Source of the DNA: Cryphonectria parasitica EP155
Taxonomy: Eukaryota > Ascomycota > Sordariomycetes > Diaporthales > Cryphonectriaceae
Assembly (NCBI RefSeq): GCF_011745365.1
Contig: NW_024468912.1
Location: 2,294,001 to 2,358,000, forward strand
Reading direction: 5' to 3'
DNA length: 64,000 nt
Part shown: positions 1-10,400 of the stretch, in pieces
Layout of the letters: each line of letters begins with the position of its first letter
How positions within the stretch are numbered: the stretch's first letter is position 1
Notes under the pieces: generated by a model
What the model saw: the letters and a program-made list of their open reading frames with translations, nothing else
What the model was told of the DNA's origin: nothing
The model's database searches: none
Position numbers and translations under genes: made by a program

Positions 1-64
1 GTTGTTCTGTATTGGTTTTCCCCAGCTTTGAGCGGCCCCTTGACTAACCGTTCGTGGTTGGCAG

Positions 65-2311
65 AAAGTGTGGAAAGTGGTCGATGGGACACAGCGGCCT
101 CCATCACCATCCAAAAAATATGCTGGCCCAGATCCCAACCGTCAGAACCCTTCCAAAACACTCCCGGGGAGGAATGTCCTTCTCGGATCTCTACTAGAAG
201 CTAGCTTCACATGTGCTGTTGCTATAGAAGAGGACAAGGCGCTGATGTTCTCGGACGGTGGAAATGTCTGCCTCCTCGACGGCGCAGCCGGTCAGATGAA
301 ACTCGCCCAAGTCACCAGCATCGATTTCCACGTCACATCTTGCGCCCTACGCGCTAGTGTAGAGCGGCCATTTGTGTTGGCTGGAGGCAATGATGGCCAG
401 CTAGTGAGCATCGATGTTGGCGACGTGTTGAGTGGCACGGATACTTGTACGACCAGAAATCACTGCGGCCCAGTCGTGCTTGCTATGGCTTTCGCCCAAG
501 ACAAACTCGTGACAGTAGACAGGGATCGACATATCGATATCTGGGATGCGGACACCCTGCCGGAAGTTACTCTCGAGGCGTCTGCCCGCGTTCGGCTGCC
601 TGGACAAAATGACCCCGTGCTTGGCATTCAATCGCTGGAGAGGGCGGATGAAACCAGCCCTGTTTTCTTCACATGGTCTGGATCAGGCAGGGTACTCCTG
701 TGGGATCTGGACGGTAGCGTCCAGGAGAGTCTAGACATGTGCGTGGATCAAGTCTATACTGGCGAGGACATGGAACTCCAGAATCAGATGTGCGTGGTGG
801 GGGCTGATGAACAGGGCCACGTCTTTGCCGCGGGGGACCGGGTTGGCGTCCTACAAATAGTAGATCGTGCCGATGGCCATTTGCTTCTAAAAGCGAAGGC
901 GCACATGTCTGAGATCACCCATATCGCCGTCCGCCACGACGCGTCAAAATCCTTGGTCGCAACCAGCGGGCGCGACCGGACCGTTCAGCTCTTTCATCGA
1001 ATCTCTGACGGCTCATTCAACCTCTTGCAAACCCTCGCATTTCCGGCAAGAGTCACTCATATGATCTTGTCACCAGATGATAAGATCATCACCGCTTCAA
1101 TGGATCGTGCTATACAGACCCACGAGCTCGTCACCAAAACGGGAGAGCCAGGCACGCTTGCGGCTGTCCAGTGCAGGTCGATCACCCTCAAGGCATCGCC
1201 AACGTCTATGGCCCTGGACAACGAAAACCAATCACTTCTTGTATCCAGCCTAGACAAATGCGTCTATCACCTGAAAATAGGCAGTGGCCGGCCGCTCAAA
1301 GCGTTCAGATGCGCAGACGAGACTACAGATACCGTGGTGCTCGACTCCCTTGTTCTTGAGTCGCTTCAGAATAAAGAACGACCCCTGCTCATTGGTCTGT
1401 CGAACACTGACAAGTCGGTGCGAATCTACGATTGCAAGACAGGCGCCTTGTTGGATCGCGAATGGGGACACACTGAATCCATCAGCGGTGTTGCTGTAGT
1501 GCATGATGGGGACTCGACGCCCAAAGTAGTCAGCGTCGGATGTGATGGAACAATCATGGTCTTCGACTTAGATTTACAAGACCTCTCCCCTGTCGCGACA
1601 AGTAGATCACCATCACCCGCGCAGGACGGTCTTTTGGGCACTAATCATCCGCCTCTGAGACGAGTTCTCTCCAAGGCCGAACTTGCAGGCTTTTCACGGC
1701 TTTCATCTTCACTTGGTGACGGACGCCGTTCTCCGTCAAGAAATTTGCGCAGCAAAAAGTCCAAGACTGACTTCTCGTCATCTACGTTAGTGGAAACGCC
1801 GCCACCACCTTGCAGAGATCCTTGCAAAACCAAGACGGATCAGACGTCCTCTCGCAGAACTACACCCAGCCGATACGGCAACTCCGGGGTGAACAGAGGC
1901 CCTAACTCTGCTACGTTGACTCGGAGACCATCACTGCCAGCGATAGGTTCTTTTGATACGCAGCAGGCAGCTCGGAAGAAATCCAGCAATATCAGTCTTC
2001 GCTCATTGTGTGGACCCGGTTCCCTCGGGATAGCATCCGAGCAGGTCTGCCGGCAGCTGCGAGCCTACCGCAAGGAGCTCTCGTCACTGGAATCAGTAAC
2101 GTCCGATATGCTTGCCCAGGTAGAGGTCGAGCTGCAACTGACCAGCATCGCCATAAGCGAGCGGGCGACTCGTCATGCGCAGCAATCCATGGAGCTCAAC
2201 AAAGAGAGAGATTATACCAACGACGACGGCAGTCTCGCAGCCAGAGATGTTCCTAACCTGTTAGGACCTGGTAAAAACAGAAACCCGGAACGGCCCCGTA
2301 CTGCGTGTTGA
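65..2311 (+). CDS. WD40-repeat protein, MABP1/WDR62-like (3' part; 5' end outside window)
   Basis: A long reading frame (748 visible residues) runs from a splice acceptor to a TGA at 2309-2311. The frame is closed by a stop at 29-31, and CTAAC followed by GCAG at 61-64 looks like a branch site and acceptor, so the first base read here is 65 and the true start lies upstream. The first ~510 residues are beta-propeller-like with degenerate WD motifs: a WDAD at about residue 160, LLWDL at 212, DRTVQLF at 304, VRIYDC at 453 and IMVFDL at 498. A Ser/Pro/Arg-rich, probably disordered linker follows (~510-655). Then comes a short helical, coiled-coil-like segment (~659-700) beginning CRQLRAYRKELSS. 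Propeller plus disordered tail plus C-terminal helix is the layout of fungal MABP1/WDR62-type scaffold proteins; the family call rests on that and is not proven. Composition is normal, with no RIP. Confidence 0.85.
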   Translation, partial: KVWKVVDGTQRPPSPSKKYAGPDPNRQNPSKTLPGRNVLLGSLLEASFTCAVAIEEDKALMFSDGGNVCLLDGAAGQMKLAQVTSIDFHVTSCALRASVERPFVLAGGNDGQLVSIDVGDVLSGTDTCTTRNHCGPVVLAMAFAQDKLVTVDRDRHIDIWDADTLPEVTLEASARVRLPGQNDPVLGIQSLERADETSPVFFTWSGSGRVLLWDLDGSVQESLDMCVDQVYTGEDMELQNQMCVVGADEQGHVFAAGDRVGVLQIVDRADGHLLLKAKAHMSEITHIAVRHDASKSLVATSGRDRTVQLFHRISDGSFNLLQTLAFPARVTHMILSPDDKIITASMDRAIQTHELVTKTGEPGTLAAVQCRSITLKASPTSMALDNENQSLLVSSLDKCVYHLKIGSGRPLKAFRCADETTDTVVLDSLVLESLQNKERPLLIGLSNTDKSVRIYDCKTGALLDREWGHTESISGVAVVHDGDSTPKVVSVGCDGTIMVFDLDLQDLSPVATSRSPSPAQDGLLGTNHPPLRRVLSKAELAGFSRLSSSLGDGRRSPSRNLRSKKSKTDFSSSTLVETPPPPCRDPCKTKTDQTSSRRTTPSRYGNSGVNRGPNSATLTRRPSLPAIGSFDTQQAARKKSSNISLRSLCGPGSLGIASEQVCRQLRAYRKELSSLESVTSDMLAQVEVELQLTSIAISERATRHAQQSMELNKERDYTNDDGSLAARDVPNLLGPGKNRNPERPRTAC

Positions 2312-2928
2312 CATGACAACGTCTGCATTTAGCTACCATGTTCAGTGTTTCTACCCTAATACAACATGCCCGTGCGCCACGACAACCTCTTGCCAAGTCT
2401 GAGGCCTCAGATTCGTTTGGTCTCACTGAGGAGTGCTGGCCAATGATCTACTACGTTCATCACTTGGAGTATCTCGCACCTGCAGCTCAATTTCAGCAAA
2501 GTAAACTGAGGCAGACGATAAGATCGACCTCTGGGGTTATTGGAGACGGGGCGTAGTCTGCTCGGCCTAACAGCTTAGGGACTTCCATCGTGCCCAGGCG
2601 TATATACAAGGCGGGGTTAGTCATGTGCGAGGGACAGCCACTGTCGAATAGAATCATCAATTTACAGCTACCTATTTCCAAACCATTTGAGGATACTGTC
2701 AGATAGGACTGAAGAGATGCAATTGCGGCAGAGACTGCAGAGGAACACAGCCTCGTGTATTTTATGACTTGCTCGACTCTTTTACTACTAGTAATAGGAG
2801 AAAGCCAAGTCATTGGCTCGAGAGGCGAAAACGCTTCGAGAATTTGTACATCTGGCACATGCGTCTATCTCCAAGGTGCTGTCAAGGTTACAGCTGATGA
2901 CGGCCTAAGTGATCGGTTTGCCACTTCA
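2312..2928. other. Convergent intergenic region between the two housekeeping genes
   Basis: This 617-bp tail-to-tail spacer must hold both 3' UTRs and polyadenylation signals. Reading frames here (for example 2493-2858 on the - strand) are short, show no domain I recognise and lie within the expected UTRs. I see no RNA gene or repeat. Composition is balanced, so RIP has not reached it. Confidence 0.6.
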
Positions 2929-5584
2929 CTATACTACAAGCCCCTCTTCGAGTGCTTCATCCCTCTCTAGTCTTTCCAGGCCCTTGCACACGGCACCATA
3001 CACCCTCAACGGCACAGCAACCTCGAAGCTCTCACACACGAGATTTTCTGCTGCCACAAGGACAAGACCGCCTCGGTCATCACGAGCTATCTCCTCCAAA
3101 AGAGGATGTGAAGCTGTTTGTTGCTTGGGTTCTGGGATAAGGAGCCTCTCCTGGCCCGAGCCATCATCGTTGTATTCGTCATCCTCTGGCTGCTCTTCTA
3201 TAGTGCGTGCCTCGGCATCCTGAGAGGGTACCACGAATTCCAGCCTGATCTTCCATTCTAAGCTGATGCCGCTTGTGACAAATTCTGGGGTCGCCGTGAC
3301 AGGAATGGTAGGGCTAAATATCATGCGCCGTGAGAAAAGAGTAGCTTCGGAGGAGGAGACGTGCACCTTGCGCGATGCGCGATGGATACTTGCTTCAGAT
3401 CGCATAGCCAGGCTGGGATCAACCCTCTCGGAAGTTTCGAGAGCCGCGTGCACTGCGTAGCATGGTATCTCTGCTCCAGTAAAGTCGACAGCCATGGTCA
3501 CAACTTCACCGAGGCGGTATGCCGGCCGTGCTAACATCACCACGCCAACGCGCCGGCCGTTCCGGGCGATCTCAAAGCGGTTCGCGCTTTGTTGGCCCTC
3601 CGTCGTGAGATTGCTTCTTATGATTGCCAAGTCAATGGCCTCCTTGGCTGTGGTTGCCTCTTCGAAAGCTGATAGTCTTCTGGAGCTTGTTGTAGCAGTC
3701 GGCGATAGTAGTCCTGCTCCTGGTCCTAGACGGGAGCTGTGAACTAGTTCGTCTGCGTATGAGAGGAAATCGTTCATCGACGACCTAGTCTCTGTGCCCT
3801 TGCCGTTCTTGTCCGCCGCCTTGGCATCACTTGACCTTCTGTTCGCGTACAGGCTGCCTCTCTTTTCTATGCTTCGTATGCTTGCTTGATCTCGCAGCAT
3901 GATGTACGGAGACTTCAAGTCGTGGCCGAGTATCTCGCCATGGCTGTTGACGCTGCCAAGCACCCTGAATGGGATCTCAACCGATTTGACCTGCTGCTCC
4001 TTTGCGCCTCCAGGACGTTGCGTTCCAACAATCAGGCTGTAGGATATCTTCATGGCCTTCCCCCGGTGTGTGGGCGGTAGACCCTTGGGCAGCCTAAAGG
4101 TGTATTCGAAGGCCTTGCTTTCCCCTGGTGCCAGGGTGAGATCCACAAAGAGGACAGATTGCGGTGTGGACAGCAAAGGCACCGACTTGGAACTTGCGAC
4201 TCCTCGCATCTCCTTGATAGTACTCAGCTCCCCAGCTCCCAGTAGCTCCCCGATGGAATTGGTGAAGCTGCCCCAGCCGAAGCCTCGCATAAAACCGCTT
4301 TCCCTCTTGGAGGTTTCTATGCCGACAACGCCGCCGCCTTGGCCACCGACAACAGCCTTCCGTTTCACTTCTTCAAACGGTGCAAGGCTCACAAGTGAGC
4401 CGTCCAACGTGAAGGAACCCTGTACTTGTGCAAACCCCATCATGAGCGCTTCAGGGCGCTTCGCCTTCTGTGGTGAAAAAGTGGACCTCTGTCGTAGATG
4501 GGACGGCCGACCATGTGTCCTCATAGGCGGATGCATGGCATATTCAGAGACGAGAGTCTCGGTAGAGTTGTTGCTCATAGAATAGAATTCCCCGCTGCTC
4601 CTCGGGGTTCCAGCCACACTGGTGGTGGATAGAACCCTGGCAACAGGGGTGGTGATCTGCTCATTGATGATTGGTATGGGATCTTTCGATCGCATTGGTA
4701 TGATGGCAGGCTCGCCAAGCGAGGTGGACGACGGTTTCGCACCGTCTTGGACGAGGGTTTTGGACGAGGCACCGGCCCCGTCGGCGAGCGGGGAAGGAGC
4801 CATTGGGAACTTGAACTCGGATAATGCAGCAGCCGGGGTTCTCGGAGAGGAAGGACCGTCGATGTTCGGGGTAGTAGGGGCTGTTGAGACGCCCGGGGGC
4901 CGGTGCAAGGGAGACGCCTTGTCCGGCGGGTAAGACGCATTGTATAATGGCGAGGAAGGTGAGTGGAAAGGTCGCTGCGGATGCGTGGCTGCGGAAGGTT
5001 AGCACCAGGCAAAGAGACTGCAGCCACGGGAAAGGCTATGACGAACCAGATCTTGGGCCTGACATGGTCGGGCTGCGGGACGCTATCTGCAAGCTCGCGG
5101 AGCGACCATGGCCACGGCCTGGGCGGGAGACGGTCGACCCAGCATTGCTCGTACCATGGCTGTCAACCGAGCTGACCGAGCCGATGGACACGATGGATAC
5201 AGATCGCCTGTGGGCGTTCCCGTTGCGCTGTGAAAAGTCTGGAGGGTGCGAGGGAGGGACCCAGGGGATGGACCCAGCGCGACCTTTGGCGGTGTTTGAG
5301 GGCGAGATGGTCAGGGAAGAAGTTGGGCGATGACCTCGGCGGGAGGCGGGAGTGGATGTAGGCGTGGAAGGAGGGGGGGCGAGGCGGCTCGAAGGGTGGG
5401 AGCTGGTCGTGCGATACTGGTTGGGAGGAGGCTTCAATTGTGACTGAGTCGAGCTGCTTGTGTTGGGGCCAGCTGACGCGATATTCTTGAAGCAGATGGT
5501 GCACTGTACTGCCTCACCACTGAATATGGTTGAGTCGTCATCCCAGCGAACAAAGACTCGGATGTTGCTAGAATCTGGTGACAT
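2929..5584 (-). CDS. RGP1: Rgp1 family protein, subunit of the Ric1-Rgp1 guanine-nucleotide exchange factor
   Basis: Two exons, 5584-5047 and 4988-2929, join in phase to give 865 residues. In yeast, Rgp1 with Ric1 activates the Golgi GTPase Ypt6 (Rab6) for endosome-to-Golgi traffic. Residues ~9-33 (VFVRWDDDSTIFSGEAVQC) form the conserved N-terminal beta-strand segment. A Ser/Pro-rich low-complexity stretch covers ~34-330. The conserved Rgp1 core follows, including the SVLFVDLTLAPGES stretch near residue 456 and a beta-rich arrestin-like C-terminal half to EEGLVV-stop. The start ATG is the first in frame. The protein is longer than yeast Rgp1 (about 660 residues) because of the low-complexity insertions. 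Its 3' end converges on the WD40 gene and its promoter faces the AT-rich repeat block. No frameshift or RIP-type stop is seen, so the gene looks functional. Confidence 0.9.
4989..5046 (-). other. RGP1: Intron of RGP1 (58 nt)
   Basis: On the - strand the exon 1 frame would stop at TAG a few codons after GTTCGT. Taking GTTCGT as donor and the CTAAC-branched TTCCGCAG as acceptor removes 58 nt, leaves one base of a codon before and two after, and joins exon 1 (538 nt) to the open exon 2 (2060 nt) in frame across a run reading THPQRPFHSPSSPLYN. The length is typical of ascomycete introns. The donor is not the commonest form, so the exact site is an inference. Confidence 0.8.
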
Positions 5585-5870
5585 ATTGTCTCCCCTTGCA
5601 CTGGAGCTCCTTCAGAACGAAGGAGTGGTCGTGGAAGGATCATCAATATGGGTTAGCATTGCTGTCTCGTTATGATGACAATCAAGATGGAGTTGGTTTG
5701 AGATGGCAGGATAGGATAGGTATGGTGCAGAGTGCACGAGGTAGTCTAGAGCCTTGGGGTGGTTGTTGCATGCAGCTGGGAAGGGCTTGTTACATAATTC
5801 TCTTGTAGTGGAATCCTTGCTGTCTCTCTGAGAAAGCACCACAGAAAGCACACCATTTTTTCAACTGCAA
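5585..5870 (-). promoter_or_regulatory. RGP1 upstream region (promoter and 5' UTR)
   Basis: This is all the normal-composition DNA left upstream of RGP1 before the AT-rich block. It should hold the core promoter and 5' UTR. I see no clear TATA box. A 79-codon frame on the - strand (5851-5612) ends just before the RGP1 ATG and could be an upstream ORF, but nothing supports its translation. Confidence 0.5.
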
Positions 5871-6039
5871 CGAGATCAGCTATATAGCTCTAGAGAATTA
5901 ATTCTCATAATTTTTTCGTTACAATAGTATACTATCTTATATAATATGAGAAATAATAAAAAGTTATAAAAAATTACTCTATAATATATTATAAATATTA
6001 AAAAAAATTACAAACTTTATAATTATTTATTTATTTAAA
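5871..6039. other. Isochore boundary, extremely AT-rich low-complexity DNA
   Basis: Composition changes from balanced to almost pure A/T within a few tens of bases. The stretch has runs such as ATAATTTTTT and TAAAAAAAATTA. A TATATAGCTCT near 5880 resembles the LTR core, so this is probably the most degraded edge of the repeat block. No gene is visible. Confidence 0.7.
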
Positions 6040-6191
6040 TATAATAATACACTACAATATTCGAAGATTCTAAAGTATACAAAGAGTTTATACTAACAAG
6101 AGCGGTGTTAAAATATTAATTTATAATAATACATTGCAGTATTCGAAAATTCTAAAGTATATAAAAAGATTTATGCTAATAAAAACAGTAT
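6040..6191 (-). repeat. Two successive truncated LTR tips
   Basis: 6040-6109 and 6122-6191 each resemble the first ~70 bp of a minus-oriented LTR of the window's main family (compare 6339: TGTAATGAGCACTGCAG then GAAGATTCCAAAGTAT), heavily changed by C-to-T and G-to-A. Each breaks off near the AAGAGCGGTG motif. They are remains of older insertions at the isochore edge. Confidence 0.65.
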
Positions 6192-6920
6192 TATTATAAT
6201 TCATTCAATATACAGATTATAAAACAAGCTCTTATTAATAAGAAACTAAGTGTTACAACTTAATATCGAACAACAAGCAGGATTACATAACTCAGAGTTA
6301 GAATTATAAAGAAAATAAAATCGATAGAATTGCTACATTGTAATGAGCACTGCAGTAATCCGAAGATTCCAAAGTATACAAAGAGTTTATGTTAACAAGA
6401 GCGGTGCTAAGTATAGGCCTTAAATACGGAAATACAACTGAGATAACTATGCAAGTATTTACTGCCTTTGGAGCTATCAGAGTAAGAGAGTAATCTGATA
6501 CTTAGATTGATAACTGAAGAGCTATATATTGAATCTATCTAATGGTAATGAATATGTTTTTATATATTTAGCTTTTCAGTGTAGCTCATCTTAGCTTATT
6601 ACTAATTCAGATAATCCGAGCTTACTAGATCATTTAATGATTCAGTGATCTATCTCTATTATAATCCTAATCCTGGATTATATAATCAATGCTTAGTTAG
6701 AATGTTGGATTCTTAATATCTGGTTCTTGTTACTTGTAATCTGTTCATAACCTGCATGTTGAATGAGTCATAACATACAGATTCAAGCAAGCTTTATATT
6801 ATGAATTACTAAGCTTGCTAGCAATTTATCGAAGCTATATTAAAAAGCTAAATATATAAGAATACATTCGTTATCATTAGATAAATTATTAAAATATAGT
6901 TTTTTAATTATTAATCTAAG
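6192..6920 (+). repeat. Old plus-oriented LTR fragment, interrupted by a solo LTR
   Basis: 6192-6338 matches the LTR start (TATTATAATTCATTC for TGTTATGACTCATTC), continuing to the TTGCTAC region. 6776-6920 continues with AAGCTAAATATATAAG and ends at TTATTAATCTAAG, where E1 is inserted. The minus-oriented solo LTR 6339-6775 splits it. The rest of this LTR is not seen after E1. Confidence 0.7.
6339..6775 (-). repeat. Solo LTR (minus orientation) of the main Ty3/Gypsy family
   Basis: A 437-bp LTR runs from TGTAATGAGCACTGCAG to GAATGAGTCATAACA with the family's TG...CA ends. It is flanked by TACAT and TACAG, a 5-bp target duplication with one change. No internal region is attached, which fits LTR-LTR recombination. 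It is less mutated than the surrounding fragment, so it is younger. Confidence 0.8.
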
Positions 6921-7410
6921 TGTTATAACTCATCTAACATGCAGGTTACAGGATAAGCTCTGCTAACAAAGAAACCAGATATCACAACTCAATGCTGAAT
7001 ACCAGGCAGGATTACATAACTCAGGGTTAGGGTTGTAAAGGAGGAAGGATTGCTAGACTTGCTAGCAATCCCAACGAGCCTCACACCTTGAATCGCTAAA
7101 CTCGCTAGCAATCCCAGCAAGCCTTATACCTTGAATCGCTAAACTTGCTAGCAATTCCAGCAATTCATACTAAAGAGCTGAATATATAACTATATGCTTA
7201 TTATTATTAAATAGATCAAATATATAACTCTTCAGTTATTAATCTAAATATTAAATTACTCTTCTATTCTAATAGCTTCAAAAATAGTAAATACTTGTAT
7301 AATTATTGCAGTTATATTTCTGTATTTAAAGCTTATACTTAGTACTGCTCTTATTAGCATAAACTCCTTATATACTTTGAAATCTTCGGATTACTGCAAT
7401 GCTTATTACA
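6921..7410 (+). repeat. E1 5' LTR
   Basis: Runs from TGTTATAACTCATC to GCTTATTACA. Includes a tandem array with GCTAGC cores (7047-7170). The internal region starts TTTTAACAACTC with no TGG primer site. Confidence 0.95.
7047..7170 (+). repeat. Three ~43-bp tandem repeats inside E1 5' LTR
   Basis: The core GCTAGCAAT recurs at 7061, 7104 and 7148, giving a period of 43-44 bp, with CTTGAATCGCTAAA spacers. The same array is at about 14071-14195 in the 3' LTR and, with two units, in the E9 LTR (about 63052-63130). It lies in the part of the LTR that differs between family members. Confidence 0.85.
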
Positions 7411-7439
7411 TTTTAACAACTCTTATTCAAGAATAGTTC

Positions 7440-10400
7440 AGTATTACTTTCTTGAGTAATATGGAATATAATAGCTTCTTAGAGATTCTTTTCGTTCTTA
7501 TATGCTTCTACTTAGAAAGAATTGATTAATTAGATATATTAGCTTATTCAGTATATTTAGAATCTGTATAATTAATAGCAAGCTTAAAGCATTATTATTA
7601 CTAACTAGCAAGCTTAGCTAGCTTAATAAGCTTAGCAGATGCAATTTATTTCTATAATTATTAGTAATATTAAGAAAGTATATAAGATAAATAAGCTTGC
7701 TATATATAATAGCAATCAAAAGATATTATATGAATTTCTTACTTACTGCAGAGCATACTTTTTGTATTATGCAATTTAGTTTACTAAGAAATCTAAGAAA
7801 ACTATTCTTATAAGAATTCGTTTTGAAAAGAATACTCTTATCTAATATAAATCTTTTCTATATAACTATTTAAAGTATTAGAATAATTCCAATATATATA
7901 TTCAGAATATTAAGAATATATTTAATTTCTTTACAAGCTTTAAGAAAGCTTTTAAGAAAATTTTTAGTAATTCTAATAAAGAATATATTATAGCTTAGCA
8001 ACTTATAAATCTTAAGCAAACTAAATCAGCTTCTGCTTATATAATTAGATTTAAGCAATTCTTAGTAAGATTTTTATAAGAGAATAAGAATCTTATGAAA
8101 TATTATTATAAGGGATTTAAGAATAATATTAAAAATAAAATCTTTAAGCAGAATTAGCTAGAAAACTTTGTAATATTTTTTAATTAAGCAATCTGTATTA
8201 ATAATCAACTATATAAATAATAAGTAAAGAAATCTAAGAAGAAAGAAAGCTAGATTTGAAGATTTCTAGCTAATATAAGCAAGAAATTCTAATATAAAAG
8301 TAGCAGTTAATATAGCAATATAGCTTAGAGCAGTATTATATATGCTGATTTTATAGAATTCAATACTGCTAATAAGCAGTATAGTAAAAAGAATAGTATT
8401 ACTTACTATAATTGCAACAAATAGAGATATATATTATGCAACTACTATCAATTTTAAAGAAATAAATAGCAATTAGTTTAGAAAGAATACTAAATGAATA
8501 TTGCTTAGCAATAGAAATTCAATTAACTAAGCAAAAATATTTTCTTGGAACAAGTATTAAACTCTATTAATTATGGAAATCTCAGCTGAACATTCTGCTA
8601 TAATAATAACTACTTAATATATCTCTCAAGTAAGAAAAGCTTAGAATAATTCTTTCAAAAATCTAAGTATTATAAGCAGATAGCAATAGAAGAGCAAGAG
8701 TATATACTTAGTATAACTATAAGCAGCAACAACTCGAACTGCTTTAATATTACTAAATAGAGCATCTAAGCATTAAAGAAAGAATTTAGCAATAATACTC
8801 TTTATTATTTCTTATTATTTATATTAAGTATTATAACTAGGAATATGAATAAGAAATAGTACTCTTTTAGCTATTAATATAAATACTTAGATAATACTGA
8901 AAATACCTCTCAAACAATAGAAGAATTAAGCTAGAGCAAACAATTTAGCGATTTATTAGAATTTTTCGTAAATAGCAAACTTAACAGCTTTACAGAAGTT
9001 TGAAAAGAAAGATTTCCCTTCAGCATTGAATGAAATAAGGAAACAATATGAATTGAATATCTTATCTATAGGATAGGCTTAGAGAAGCTCTTTATCTGTA
9101 TTCTCTTGCAAAATATTAAAGTATAATAAGATAAGAATTCTTAAATTAGCTTACTTCATAATCTATATTATAAGCTAGCATGAATCTCTTATACTTATTA
9201 TAGCTGCAGAGCACATTTCTCGGAAAAGATACAATATAAATAGTTCTCTATTAGAGAATTAAAATAAATTCTTTAAGCTATTGAAAAATAAGAGCTTTGC
9301 TTTAAAGAAGTTCTTAATAAATAGTATAATAATATATACATTAAGCTATTAAATAACTACTTCAGATAATATATAAATAAGAAAGTAGAATAATAATAAT
9401 ATAGAATAATGCTTTATATAATTTATATTAATAACAAAATCTGCAACTAGTATTAACAGAAAAAAGATTAGAAATAATAATAATATAAGCAAAAGCAAGC
9501 TAAAAAGCTTGCTTAAGAAGTAATGAAGTAAGCTTAGAGGAAGAATAAGTAATTCTTAATAATTTTAAAAGGCTAGAATTGCTTATAAGAGAATTGCAGA
9601 TAATTAGATTAGAATAGTTTTTATATAAAGCTTTTAAAGCAAACTATGCTTATATTAAGCTTAATATATATATTCAAGAATATAAGTATAGCATATTATT
9701 GAATAGTAATGCTTAGAGAAACTTTATATTTCTATATATCATCAATCAAGTATAACTATAATAAAAATGAAAGAAGTAGCTATATACTCTTAGCACTATA
9801 AAAGAATAATCTATTGTATACAATTAAGAAGTAATTAATAAGGAAACTAATTATCTACTTATCTTAATCTAAGAATACATGATTAGAGTTTCCTTTGATA
9901 TTATGAATATAATATAGCATAAGCTGATTATAAAGCTTTTATAGCTTAAGAAGCATAATTCTCAAATTAATTGAACTATTAGCTAGATCTTATGAAAACA
10001 AGCTATACTTAGAAAGATAGTTGCAATTAATAGCACAAAATGAAAGTTAGTTATTGGAGAATACTTAAGAAAAAAAGCTTCAAATAACTTTATATATACT
10101 TCCAAACTAGCTAAGCTAGCGATTCAAGGAGAAGAATCTAGTAATAAGCAAACTCAAATAATGCTAGAGTGCTAATAGGTTAACAAAACAATGAAAGCAA
10201 GATTCTCAGTAAGTTGGTTTGCTTTGAAGCAATAAGGAAAGACTTCAGAATGTGAATTGTGAGTTCATACGAGAAAAATCTCGAAACCAGGCCTTCAAGC
10301 AGTTAATTCAGCTTAGAGCGAATGCTTAAAGCTTTCAAAAACGCTACCAAAAACAATAAGCAAAAAGAAATATGCTTAATAATATCTACTATTCCTCCAA

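Noticed and set aside
2493..2858. 121-codon frame on the - strand between the two genes
   Set aside because: It lies in the convergent 3' UTR space, shows no domain and has no supporting signals; chance ORF.
5612..5851. 79-codon upstream frame before RGP1
   Set aside because: No evidence of translation or conservation; kept only as a possible upstream ORF in the promoter note.
7020..7040. GGGTTAGGGTTG in LTRs as a telomere remnant
   Set aside because: It is a fixed part of the LTR (also in E9 and E1 3' LTR), only about two units long.
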